Assembly: GCF_024347215.1 (NCBI RefSeq) | Contig: NZ_AP025282.1 | Location: 496,001-560,000, forward strand | DNA length: 64,000 bases | Source: Aliamphritea ceti | GTDB lineage: Bacteria; Pseudomonadota; Gammaproteobacteria; Pseudomonadales; Balneatricaceae | Reading direction: 5' to 3' | Shown here: positions 34,941 through 42,847 of the stretch, piece after piece | Position numbering within the stretch: the first letter of the stretch is position 1 | How the letters are laid out: each line of letters starts with the position of its first letter | Made by a program: the position numbers and the translations under genes | Notes under the pieces: model-generated | Told to the model about the DNA's origin: nothing | Seen by the model: only the letters and a program-made list of their open reading frames with translations | Database searches by the model: none

Positions 34941-36491
34941 ATGCAGGCAAAGGTGGTATTTGATCAACAACTTCGCTGGCAGGACCTGGTTGATGTGGCA
35001 GACGGGGCAACACTGGAAATTAGTGGCAGTCGCTGGTTGAGGATAGAGCGCGCCCGCAATGCAGTGATGGAAATGGTGAGTCAGGGAACGCGGGCATACG
35101 GTATTACCACCGGGCTTGGTGATTTATGTAACCACATATTGGCACCCGAACAGTTGGCTGCGATGTCACGGGGAACAATTCTGAATCATGCCTGTGGCGT
35201 AGGGCCTTTGCTGGAGAAACGTCAGGTGCGGTCTATTATGGCGGCAGCCGTTGCTAATTATAGCCATGGTTATTCGGGTATTTCTGTGGAGGTTGTTAAA
35301 GCTCTGTTGGCGATGCTGAATGCCGGTGTAACACCGCAAGTGCCTGAACAGGGGTCGGTCGGTTATCTGACGCATATGGCGCATATTGCGTTGCCATTGT
35401 TAGGGACTGGTGATGTGGAGTATCAGGGGCAGGTAATTCCGGCCACTGAGGCATTTCAGCTAGCTAATATTATGCCGCCACAGATCGGACCAAAAGATGG
35501 TTTGAGCCTGGTGAATGGTACGCCATGTATGACCGGGCTGGCGTGTCTGGTGGCAGCTGATACTGAAAAGTTGTTGAGTTGGTCGGACTTGAGCGCTGCG
35601 TTGAGTTTTGAAGCCTGTGGTGGTCAGTTGGCCGCGTTTGGCGAGCTAAATCTGGCTCTAAAGGCTTCACCTGAGGTGAGTTTGGTTGGCCAGCGGTTGC
35701 GAATATTTCTGAGTGACAGTCTGTGGCTGGCCTCCCGGCAGGGACAGCGCACCCAGGATGCTCTCAGTCTGAGGTCTGTACCGCAGATACATGGCGCTTG
35801 CCGACAACAGTGGCAAAATTTTTCAGAACTGGTGACGCGAGAATTAAACGCGGCGACAGATAATCCGCTGATACTTGAGCAAGAAGGTGTGTTTAATGTT
35901 GTTTCGCAGGCAAATCCTCACGGTGAGAGTCTGGCGCTAGCCAGTGACGCATTGGCGCCTGCATTAGCAGAGTTGACCTCTGCTGCAGAGCGTCGCAGTT
36001 ATCGACTGCTTAATCCTCAGGTCAGTGGCTTGCCGGGATATCTTACGGATGAAGGCGGAATCAGTTCAGGCCTGATGATAGTGCAGTATGTCAGTGCTTC
36101 TTTGTGTGCGGAAAACCGTCGTCATGCCTCGCCAGTGTCAGTGGATAACTATGTTACGTCAGGTTTGCAAGAAGATCATCTGAGCTTTGGCTCCAGTGCA
36201 GTATTAAGATTATTTAAGCAACAGGCGAATTTGCAAAAAGTACTGGCAATTGAACTGATGTGTGCTGCTCAGGCATTTGACTTTATAGCAGTGAAGCATC
36301 GACAGGAAAGTAATGTTTTCAGCCGGGGAGGCTGGGCACTCTGGCAACAAGTACGCCAGCAAATTCCTCATTACACCCGGGAACGCTGGGTGGCAAAAGA
36401 TATTCAGCGATTAGATGAATTATTGGCGGATTCGGCCATGCTTCAGCAACTGGAGCAGCAGGCGGGTATAGGAGAGATACAGAATGTTTGA
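34941..36491 (+). CDS. Histidine ammonia-lyase paralogue lacking the MIO-forming triad
   Basis: A 516-residue member of the aromatic amino acid lyase fold. It keeps Tyr (YGITTGLG, residue 53), His (LNHACG, 83), Asn (LVNGTP, 192), SLR and QEDH. The Ala-Ser-Gly triad that cyclises to MIO is absent: GSVG (138-141) runs directly into YLTHMAH, three residues shorter than the HutH next door (GSVGASGDLAP). The active-site Tyr of SLR context is Leu (QDALSLR against QDPYSLR), and the later Phe is Pro (ANPHGES against GNFHAEP). It is therefore unlikely to be a normal lyase. It overlaps hutH by eight bases. A second hutH copy is known in Pseudomonas hut loci; its role here is unknown. Confidence 0.9.
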   Translation: MQAKVVFDQQLRWQDLVDVADGATLEISGSRWLRIERARNAVMEMVSQGTRAYGITTGLGDLCNHILAPEQLAAMSRGTILNHACGVGPLLEKRQVRSIMAAAVANYSHGYSGISVEVVKALLAMLNAGVTPQVPEQGSVGYLTHMAHIALPLLGTGDVEYQGQVIPATEAFQLANIMPPQIGPKDGLSLVNGTPCMTGLACLVAADTEKLLSWSDLSAALSFEACGGQLAAFGELNLALKASPEVSLVGQRLRIFLSDSLWLASRQGQRTQDALSLRSVPQIHGACRQQWQNFSELVTRELNAATDNPLILEQEGVFNVVSQANPHGESLALASDALAPALAELTSAAERRSYRLLNPQVSGLPGYLTDEGGISSGLMIVQYVSASLCAENRRHASPVSVDNYVTSGLQEDHLSFGSSAVLRLFKQQANLQKVLAIELMCAAQAFDFIAVKHRQESNVFSRGGWALWQQVRQQIPHYTRERWVAKDIQRLDELLADSAMLQQLEQQAGIGEIQNV

Positions 36492-38028
36492 GTTACAACT
36501 GATTCCCGGCAGTCTGACATTGGCAGATTTACGTCAGATCAGCCGTCGCCGGTTGCGTCTGGGGCTGGATTCTGCTGCTGTGGCTGGTATTGATGCCAGT
36601 ACAGAAGTGGTTAACCGTGTCATTGAAGAAGACCGTACGGTATACGGCATCAATACGGGGTTTGGTCTGTTAGCGAATACGCGGATTGCCAGTGAGGACT
36701 TAGAAACCTTGCAGCGAAGTATTGTGTTATCCCACGCTGCTGGTATCGGCGAACTTATGAGTGATGCCACGGTGCGTCTGATGATGGTGCTGAAGGTTAA
36801 CAGTCTTGCCCGGGGGTATTCGGGTATACGGCTCACGGTTATTGAAGCGCTGATCTGCCTGCTGAATGCGGAAGTCTTTCCCTGTATTCCGAGTAAAGGT
36901 TCTGTTGGTGCTTCCGGTGATCTGGCGCCATTGGCGCATATGAGTGCAGTGTTACTTGGGGAAGGTCAGGCGCGTTATAAAGGCGAAGTTATTTCGGGAC
37001 AGGCGGCACTGGCAATTGCCGGTATTGAGCCGCTGACGTTAGCGCCTAAAGAAGGTTTAGCGTTACTTAATGGTACTCAGGCATCGACAGCTTTCGCGTT
37101 AGAAGGATTATTTCATGCGGAAGACCTGTTTGCTTCCGGCGTGGTTTGTGGGGCTTTATCAGTTGAAGCAGCCCTTGGCAGCCGCCGACCTTTTGACCCG
37201 CGTATTCATGCTGCCAGGGGGCAGATCGGCCAGATTGACACCGCGGCGGCGTTTCGCAGTTTACTGAACGATAACAGTGAGTTGGGAGAGTCTCATGTTG
37301 GTTGTGAAAAAGTACAGGATCCATACTCGCTGCGCTGCCAGCCGCAGGTAATGGGAGCCTGTCTGGATCAAATCCGTCATGCCGCTCAGGTGCTGGTGAT
37401 TGAAGCTAATGGGGTTTCGGATAATCCGTTAGTCTGTGCGGCAGAAAACGATATTATTTCCGGCGGTAATTTTCATGCCGAGCCGGTTGCTATGGTGGCT
37501 GATAACCTGGCAATAGCGATAGCTGAAATTGGCTCGCTGGCGGAGCGACGAATTGCTTTGCTGATTGATAGTGGGTTATCTGGCCTGCCACCTTTTCTGG
37601 TTGATAACGGCGGGGTTAACTCGGGCTTTATGATTGCTCAGGTAACTGCAGCGGCACTGGCCAGTGAAAATAAGACGCTGGCACATCCAGCGTCTGTAGA
37701 TAGTTTACCTACCTCTGCTAATCAGGAAGACCATGTTTCAATGGCGACTTTTGCCGGTCGGCGATTACGTGACATGGCAGAAAATACCCGGGGTATTCTG
37801 GCGGTAGAGTTACTCAGCGCTGCACAGGGGCTGGATTTTCGGGCGCCAGTTAAAACCTCAGAGCGACTGGAGCAGGCTAAGTCAGCTTTGCGTGCCCGGG
37901 TGCCTTTCTATGACCAGGACCGTTATTTTGCGACAGATATCGCGCAAGCAAATGAATTGCTTGCTGAAGCGCCACATAATGAATCTATGCCGGAAGACTT
38001 GCTGCCCTCGCTGTTGGCTGGTCACTGA
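36484..38028 (+). CDS. hutH: Histidine ammonia-lyase
   Basis: A 514-residue lyase with an intact MIO precursor Ala143-Ser144-Gly145 in GSVGASGDLAPLAH. Other catalytic residues are also present: Tyr54 in YGINTGFG, His84, Asn196 in LLNGT, QDPYSLR, GNFHAEP and QEDH. It deaminates L-histidine to urocanate, the entry step of the pathway and source of the HutC inducer. It overlaps the degenerate paralogue upstream by eight bases and is followed by hutI after 35 bases. Confidence 0.97.
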   Translation: MFELQLIPGSLTLADLRQISRRRLRLGLDSAAVAGIDASTEVVNRVIEEDRTVYGINTGFGLLANTRIASEDLETLQRSIVLSHAAGIGELMSDATVRLMMVLKVNSLARGYSGIRLTVIEALICLLNAEVFPCIPSKGSVGASGDLAPLAHMSAVLLGEGQARYKGEVISGQAALAIAGIEPLTLAPKEGLALLNGTQASTAFALEGLFHAEDLFASGVVCGALSVEAALGSRRPFDPRIHAARGQIGQIDTAAAFRSLLNDNSELGESHVGCEKVQDPYSLRCQPQVMGACLDQIRHAAQVLVIEANGVSDNPLVCAAENDIISGGNFHAEPVAMVADNLAIAIAEIGSLAERRIALLIDSGLSGLPPFLVDNGGVNSGFMIAQVTAAALASENKTLAHPASVDSLPTSANQEDHVSMATFAGRRLRDMAENTRGILAVELLSAAQGLDFRAPVKTSERLEQAKSALRARVPFYDQDRYFATDIAQANELLAEAPHNESMPEDLLPSLLAGH

Positions 38029-38063
38029 TTACTAAGTGCTGATCATTAGCATAGGAGTCTTGA

Positions 38064-39278
38064 ATGTATAATCAGAATTGTCAGCATCTTTGGTACGGGT
38101 TTCATGCGGTGACAATGCAGGGGGGCCATTATAACGTTATTGAAGATGCTGCAATTGCTGTAGATGAAGGTGTTATCAGCTGGGTAGGATCGTTTGCTGA
38201 TTTTTCTGGTCAGGCTGATCAGGGAACTGATCTGGGTGGTGGTTGGGTGACGCCAGGGCTAATCGATTGCCACAGTCATATTGTTTTTGGTGCAAATCGT
38301 AGCCGTGAATTCGAATTGCGCTTACAGGGCGCAAGTTATGAAGAAATCGCCCGGTCCGGTGGTGGTATTGCGAATACAGTAAAGTCCACACGGCAGGCTA
38401 GTGAAGCTGAGTTAATGAAACGCGCCGAGTTACTATTGCTAGATTTGATGGCTGATGGTGTGACGACCCTGGAAATAAAATCCGGTTATGGCCTGGATCT
38501 GGAAAATGAAAGCAAAATGCTACGTGTTGCCCGTCGGTTGGGTGAGCAATGGCCTGTGGATATAGTTACGACCTGCCTGGCAGCTCATGCGTTACCTCCG
38601 GAGTTCAACGATGCAGATACATATATTGATTACCTTTGTGACACTCTACTACCTGTAATCGCGGAGCAAAAACTGGCTGACGCTGTTGACGGCTTTTGTG
38701 AAAAAATAGCCTTTTCGCCTGAGCAGATAAAGCGTTATCTGCAAACCGCTGCGGAGCTGAATTTACCACTGAAGCTACATGCCGAACAATTATCTGCATT
38801 GGGTGGCAGCCGTATGGCCGCTGAGCTGGGCGCTTTGTCAGTGGATCATCTTGAGTATGCAACGGAAGATGATGTTAAGGCGATGGCAGAGCATGGCACT
38901 GTAGCGGTCATTCTGCCGGGTGCTTATTACATGCTGAAGGAAACACAGCAGCCACCAATCGTGTTGTTGAGAGAAAATAATGTGCCAATGGCGCTGGCCA
39001 GTGATGCTAATCCGGGATCATCGCCAGTACGGTCATTGCGGTTGATGATGAACATGGCCTGTAGTTTATTTGGCTTTACGCCAGAAGAGGCCCTAGCGGG
39101 TGTTACATGTCACGCCGCACGTGCTCTTGGTCTGCATGACAGCCATGGTACGCTTACGCCTGGTAAGCAGGCAGATTTCGTTTGTTGGAACATAGAATCA
39201 CCAGCTGAGCTAAGCTATTGGTTAGGGGGACGCCTGAACAAAGCCAGAGTGAAGCGAGGTGTACGCCGTGATATCTGA
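38064..39278 (+). CDS. hutI: Imidazolonepropionase
   Basis: A 404-residue amidohydrolase. DCHSHIVFGANRSREFELRL carries the first metal HxH and the substrate-contact segment; KLHAEQLS, VDHLEY and ASDANPGSSP hold the remaining metal ligands. It hydrolyses 4-imidazolone-5-propionate to N-formimino-L-glutamate. Its stop overlaps the likely hutG start by about 11 bases, indicating coupling. Confidence 0.96.
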   Translation: MYNQNCQHLWYGFHAVTMQGGHYNVIEDAAIAVDEGVISWVGSFADFSGQADQGTDLGGGWVTPGLIDCHSHIVFGANRSREFELRLQGASYEEIARSGGGIANTVKSTRQASEAELMKRAELLLLDLMADGVTTLEIKSGYGLDLENESKMLRVARRLGEQWPVDIVTTCLAAHALPPEFNDADTYIDYLCDTLLPVIAEQKLADAVDGFCEKIAFSPEQIKRYLQTAAELNLPLKLHAEQLSALGGSRMAAELGALSVDHLEYATEDDVKAMAEHGTVAVILPGAYYMLKETQQPPIVLLRENNVPMALASDANPGSSPVRSLRLMMNMACSLFGFTPEEALAGVTCHAARALGLHDSHGTLTPGKQADFVCWNIESPAELSYWLGGRLNKARVKRGVRRDI

Positions 39279-40083
39279 TCCGTTTGAGTTTACGCCGGGG
39301 ACAACACCGCTGCTGGTCAGCATGCCACATTCCGGTTTGCAATTAACTGATGCAGTGGCCAGTGGTCTGACTGCATCAGCCTTGCAGCTGGCTGATACTG
39401 ACTGGTTCATTCCCGAGCTCTACAGTTTTCTGAGTGATCTTGGGGTAGGTGTAATCCGCGCCAATTATTCCCGCTATGTGCTGGATCTGAACCGTTCGCT
39501 GGATGATAAACCTTTATACGAGGGCAAAGTGACGGGGTTATTTCCCGATATCAGTTTTGCCGATGACAGTTTGTTTTTGCCCGGTCAGGAACCGGATGAA
39601 GATGAGCGAGAAAGGTATAAGAAGCAGATCTGGCGACCTTATCACCGACAGTTGCGGGATGAGCTGGACCGGCTTAAAGCAGTACATGGTAATGCCATGT
39701 TATTTGACGCGCACAGTATTGCCCCACGGGTGCCTATGTTATTTGATGGCCGCTTACCTGATTTTAATTTTGGCAGTAACAATGGCGCCAGCTGTAGGTT
39801 TGGTTTAGCCACTCAGCTGGAAGCGTTGACAACAGCGGATGGTCGCTTTACCTGCGTAACAGACGGGCGTTTCAAAGGTGGTTTTATTACCCGCCACTTT
39901 GGACAGCCAGCGGAAGGTATTGAAACTTTGCAGTTAGAGTTGTCGCAAGGAACTTATCTGGCTAACTCAGCCTTTTCTGCAAAGCGTTTCGATGCTTATC
40001 AGTTAGATCCACAGAAGGTGATACATGTGCAGCCAGTATTGCGCCATATTATTGAGCATTTACTGGATGCCTTACAGCACTGA
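39268..40083 (+). CDS. hutG: N-formylglutamate deformylase
   Basis: A 271-residue amidohydrolase. SMPHSGLQL, DTDWFIPELY, ANYSRYVLDLNR and DAHSIAPRVPMLFDG are the N-formylglutamate amidohydrolase signatures with metal His/Asp. GTG starts exist at 39259 and 39268; I choose 39268 because GAGG lies eight bases before it. It gives glutamate and formate, the last step of the HutF branch. Last gene of the hut operon; it converges on the XRE gene with a 3-base gap. Confidence 0.93.
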   Translation: MISDPFEFTPGTTPLLVSMPHSGLQLTDAVASGLTASALQLADTDWFIPELYSFLSDLGVGVIRANYSRYVLDLNRSLDDKPLYEGKVTGLFPDISFADDSLFLPGQEPDEDERERYKKQIWRPYHRQLRDELDRLKAVHGNAMLFDAHSIAPRVPMLFDGRLPDFNFGSNNGASCRFGLATQLEALTTADGRFTCVTDGRFKGGFITRHFGQPAEGIETLQLELSQGTYLANSAFSAKRFDAYQLDPQKVIHVQPVLRHIIEHLLDALQH

Positions 40084-40086
40084 AGG

Positions 40087-40920
40087 CTAAATTGTTTGTT
40101 TGATATCCAGGCATTGTTGGCTTGCCTGATGCGGTAATACATCAGCGACTCTCACCAGATGGTCGAAATGTTTCGAAAGTCCGCTGATTTGCTCGCTGCC
40201 AGTTACCATCAAATAGGTACCCCCCAGATAAATGGCTGCCCGCTGATTACCAAATACGGTTAGCGGCGCTGAGTAATGTTTCAGCCGGTCATAAAAGTGT
40301 ACCCGCAGAGTGGGATAGTGTTCATCTATCAGTCGCGCCATATAGTCAAACTGTGCTTTACGCAGTGAACGCGGGATTTGTTGCCAGATACCATGGCCCT
40401 TAGCCAGTTCATAGAGCGCCTGTACGGGCATGCATATTTCCAGATCATTGCCTCTTTCCTGAACCGTTTTAAGTAAGTCTTCACCGAAGTTATAACGGGG
40501 AGAGGCTCTGTGTGGCTCGAGTTCATGATTAACCAGTTCAGGCAGGCTAAGCATGTCTGGCAGATATGCCGGCACATAACGGGTTTTACCGCCGTTAATT
40601 TCAGCACGCCACTGAGTGAGCGGGGAGTGTTGTGCCTGGTCGGGTATGAGTTCTATTTCAGCACTGCTGGATACCTGCAGGCTGGCGTCGCTGGCTCCGG
40701 CAACTCCCAGTAACCAGTCGATTGAAACACCTTGTGCTGCGGCTATACGCATTAACGCTTCAGCGCGGGGCAGACGCAGGTTGGCGGGATCCAGAAACTG
40801 GCTCATCGCAGAGCGGTCCAGCTGACATTGGCGGGCAAATTCACTGGGGTTCAGACCAGATTGCAGTAGCAATTGTTTCAGGCGTTCACGAAACAGCGGT
40901 GCTATCTCTCGTTTATCCAT
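40087..40920 (-). CDS. XRE-type transcriptional regulator with unknown effector domain
   Basis: A 277-residue protein. Residues 8-70 form a lambda-repressor-like helix-turn-helix (NPSEFARQCQLDRSAMSQFL ... RIAAAQGVSIDWLLG). The rest (110-270) includes a segment rich in Tyr, His and Arg with QRAAIYLGGTYLMVTGS and has no domain I can name; it may sense a ligand. It is divergent from a desaturase gene across 174 AT-rich bases containing a long imperfect palindrome, so it likely controls that gene pair and itself. Confidence 0.75.
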   Translation of the reverse strand: MDKREIAPLFRERLKQLLLQSGLNPSEFARQCQLDRSAMSQFLDPANLRLPRAEALMRIAAAQGVSIDWLLGVAGASDASLQVSSSAEIELIPDQAQHSPLTQWRAEINGGKTRYVPAYLPDMLSLPELVNHELEPHRASPRYNFGEDLLKTVQERGNDLEICMPVQALYELAKGHGIWQQIPRSLRKAQFDYMARLIDEHYPTLRVHFYDRLKHYSAPLTVFGNQRAAIYLGGTYLMVTGSEQISGLSKHFDHLVRVADVLPHQASQQCLDIKQTI

Positions 40921-40946
40921 GTTCCCAGCCGTTCATAATCATTGTC

Positions 40947-40989
40947 TTGTTGTTATATAAATATGATTGTTTTTGTATTTATACAACAA
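40947..40989. promoter_or_regulatory. Imperfect palindrome, likely operator of the XRE regulator
   Basis: TTGTTG (40947-40952) and TATAAATA (40956-40963) are mirrored by TATTTATA (40976-40983) and CAACAA (40984-40989), with a 12-base centre and a 3-base offset in the left arm. It lies between the XRE gene and the desaturase gene. Confidence 0.5.
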
Positions 40990-41094
40990 AATATTATTAG
41001 TGATGTATATCTTATGCATAAATTACAAATTCACAAATAGCCTCAGTTAATGTCTGGGCATATGCTCTTCTTATTGATAGTTAAGGAGTTATGT

Positions 41095-42033
41095 ATGCAC
41101 GCCACACGGGGAATTCGAATTGAATGGCCAACTTTGTTGCTGATTGTCAGCTGTTATAGCTGCTGGTGGCTGGTAGTGTCGTTTAGCGATTGGATTGCTT
41201 TATTGTGGCTGTTCTTACCTTTAATTCTTGCGTTGCAGTCGTCGTTGCAGCACGAGGCATTGCATAATCATCCTACTAACTGGCGGTGGCTGAATGAAGC
41301 TTTAGTATTCTTACCGGTAGGTGTTTTTCTGCCTTATGAGCGGTTTCGGGATACGCATCTGATACATCATCAGGATGAAAATTTAACGGATCCGTATGAT
41401 GATCCTGAATCACATTATTTTGATTCTCAACAGTGGCAGGCAATGCCGACTGCTCTGAGGGATATATACAATTTTAATAACAGCTTGCTGGGGCGAATAC
41501 TGATAGGGCCTGCGGTGTCTTTATGGTTGTTTTATAAAAATGATGTACGGTCAGTGGTTTCAGGAGAGTGGAATGTAATCCGGGCATATCTGATGCATTT
41601 GTCAGGGTTGGTACCGATGCTGTGGTGGTTATCTGAAGTTGCTCAGGTGAGTCTCTGGCTCTATATATTGTGTGCTTATGCAGGATTGTCTGTTCTGAAA
41701 ATTCGCACTTTTCTTGAGCATAGAGCGCATTTTTCAGTGGCAGCGCGTACGGTGGTCGTTGAAGACCGGGGATTACTGGCATTTCTTTTTCTGAATAATA
41801 ATTTACATGCGGTGCACCATCAGCACCCGGGCGTAGCCTGGTACCGCTTGCCAGCACTATACCGGGAATGTCGTGAGCAGTTTCTGGCAGATAATCAAAA
41901 TTATCGCTATTCCAATTACCGTCAGGTATTTAACGAATATTTTTTGCAAGCGAAAGAGCCGGTCTCGCACCCATATATGCCTGCTATACCTGATGTTTTG
42001 CCGCAAAATAATTCCAGTGAGGTAATTGGATGA
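41095..42033 (+). CDS. Membrane fatty acid desaturase family protein
   Basis: A 312-residue membrane protein started at 41095, after AAGGAG; an earlier ATG at 41050 is rejected. Three His boxes that bind a di-iron centre are visible: HEALHNH, HLIHHQD and HAVHHQHP, separated by hydrophobic segments. Substrates in this family include acyl lipids and carotenoids; which one applies is unknown. It overlaps the PhnD-like gene by four bases (ATGA) and is probably controlled by the divergent XRE regulator. The HTNHP spacing and small size resemble bacterial desaturase/hydroxylase types. Confidence 0.85.
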   Translation: MHATRGIRIEWPTLLLIVSCYSCWWLVVSFSDWIALLWLFLPLILALQSSLQHEALHNHPTNWRWLNEALVFLPVGVFLPYERFRDTHLIHHQDENLTDPYDDPESHYFDSQQWQAMPTALRDIYNFNNSLLGRILIGPAVSLWLFYKNDVRSVVSGEWNVIRAYLMHLSGLVPMLWWLSEVAQVSLWLYILCAYAGLSVLKIRTFLEHRAHFSVAARTVVVEDRGLLAFLFLNNNLHAVHHQHPGVAWYRLPALYRECREQFLADNQNYRYSNYRQVFNEYFLQAKEPVSHPYMPAIPDVLPQNNSSEVIG

Positions 42034-42830
42034 TCGCGCGTTTACCTATGTATGACTGGCCCGAACTGAAATTCCAGCATGAGGCTTTATGGCAGCACTT
42101 AGCAGCAGTGTTACGTGAAGACTTACCAGAAGAGATTACTGTTCCGGAGTGCCTGTTGGAAGATGGTGATCAAGTTCAGCAATGGCTTTCTGAGTCACTA
42201 TTGGTGGGGCAGACGTGCGGATTACCTTTTGCACAGGGCCTTTATAAACATACCTGCTTATTAGGCAGTCCTGTATATCGGTTGGAAAATTGCAGTGACG
42301 GTGAGTATTACAGTGTCATCGTTACGGGTGCGGATATAGATTCAGATGCAATTTGTTTTGAGCAATCGGAAGGTGCTATTGAAGAGGGGCAAGGTTTAAG
42401 AGCAGCTATTAATGCCAGGGATTCTCAGTCTGGATACTCAGCTTTGTTACACAGCCTTAGCAGAAACGCTCTGAGCCAGTTATGTATTTCTGGCAGTCAT
42501 AGACAGTCGATTCAGATGCTGGCAGCTGGTGAGGCGGATGTTGCCAGTATAGATGCTGTTAGCTGGACACTGGCGAAACGTTATGAACCTGCTGCTAAAA
42601 CATTAAAAGTAGTTGGGTATAGTCAGCCGACGCCTTGTCTACCGATGATTACAGGGTTGGGAGTATATTCTGCATGCATCAGTGAGAGTCTTATACGAGG
42701 TTTAGCGTCGCTGGATGATGCACTTAAGGACGATTTATTGTTGGAGGGACTGATGCCGCGAAAAGCAGAAGAATATCTGTTTCTGTCGCCCCGGCTGACC
42801 AGGGCGAAACAGAAACATAATATTGCTTAA
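42030..42830 (+). CDS. PhnD-like substrate-binding domain protein without signal peptide
   Basis: A 266-residue protein resembling the phosphonate/phosphate-binding (PhnD, PF12974-type) fold: GLPFAQGLYKHTCLLGSPVY, SGYSALLHSL, SHRQSIQMLAAGEADVASID and AVSWTLAKRY follow the order of such proteins (ligand loop, S-G-Y-S motif, ADVAxID hinge). No signal peptide or lipobox is visible, so it acts in the cytoplasm, not as a classical ABC binding protein; no permease lies nearby. It could be a ligand sensor or a binding partner for the desaturase, whose stop it overlaps. Converges on uvrA. Confidence 0.7.
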   Translation: MIARLPMYDWPELKFQHEALWQHLAAVLREDLPEEITVPECLLEDGDQVQQWLSESLLVGQTCGLPFAQGLYKHTCLLGSPVYRLENCSDGEYYSVIVTGADIDSDAICFEQSEGAIEEGQGLRAAINARDSQSGYSALLHSLSRNALSQLCISGSHRQSIQMLAAGEADVASIDAVSWTLAKRYEPAAKTLKVVGYSQPTPCLPMITGLGVYSACISESLIRGLASLDDALKDDLLLEGLMPRKAEEYLFLSPRLTRAKQKHNIA

Positions 42831-42847
42831 ACTTAATGCTGCTGAAC

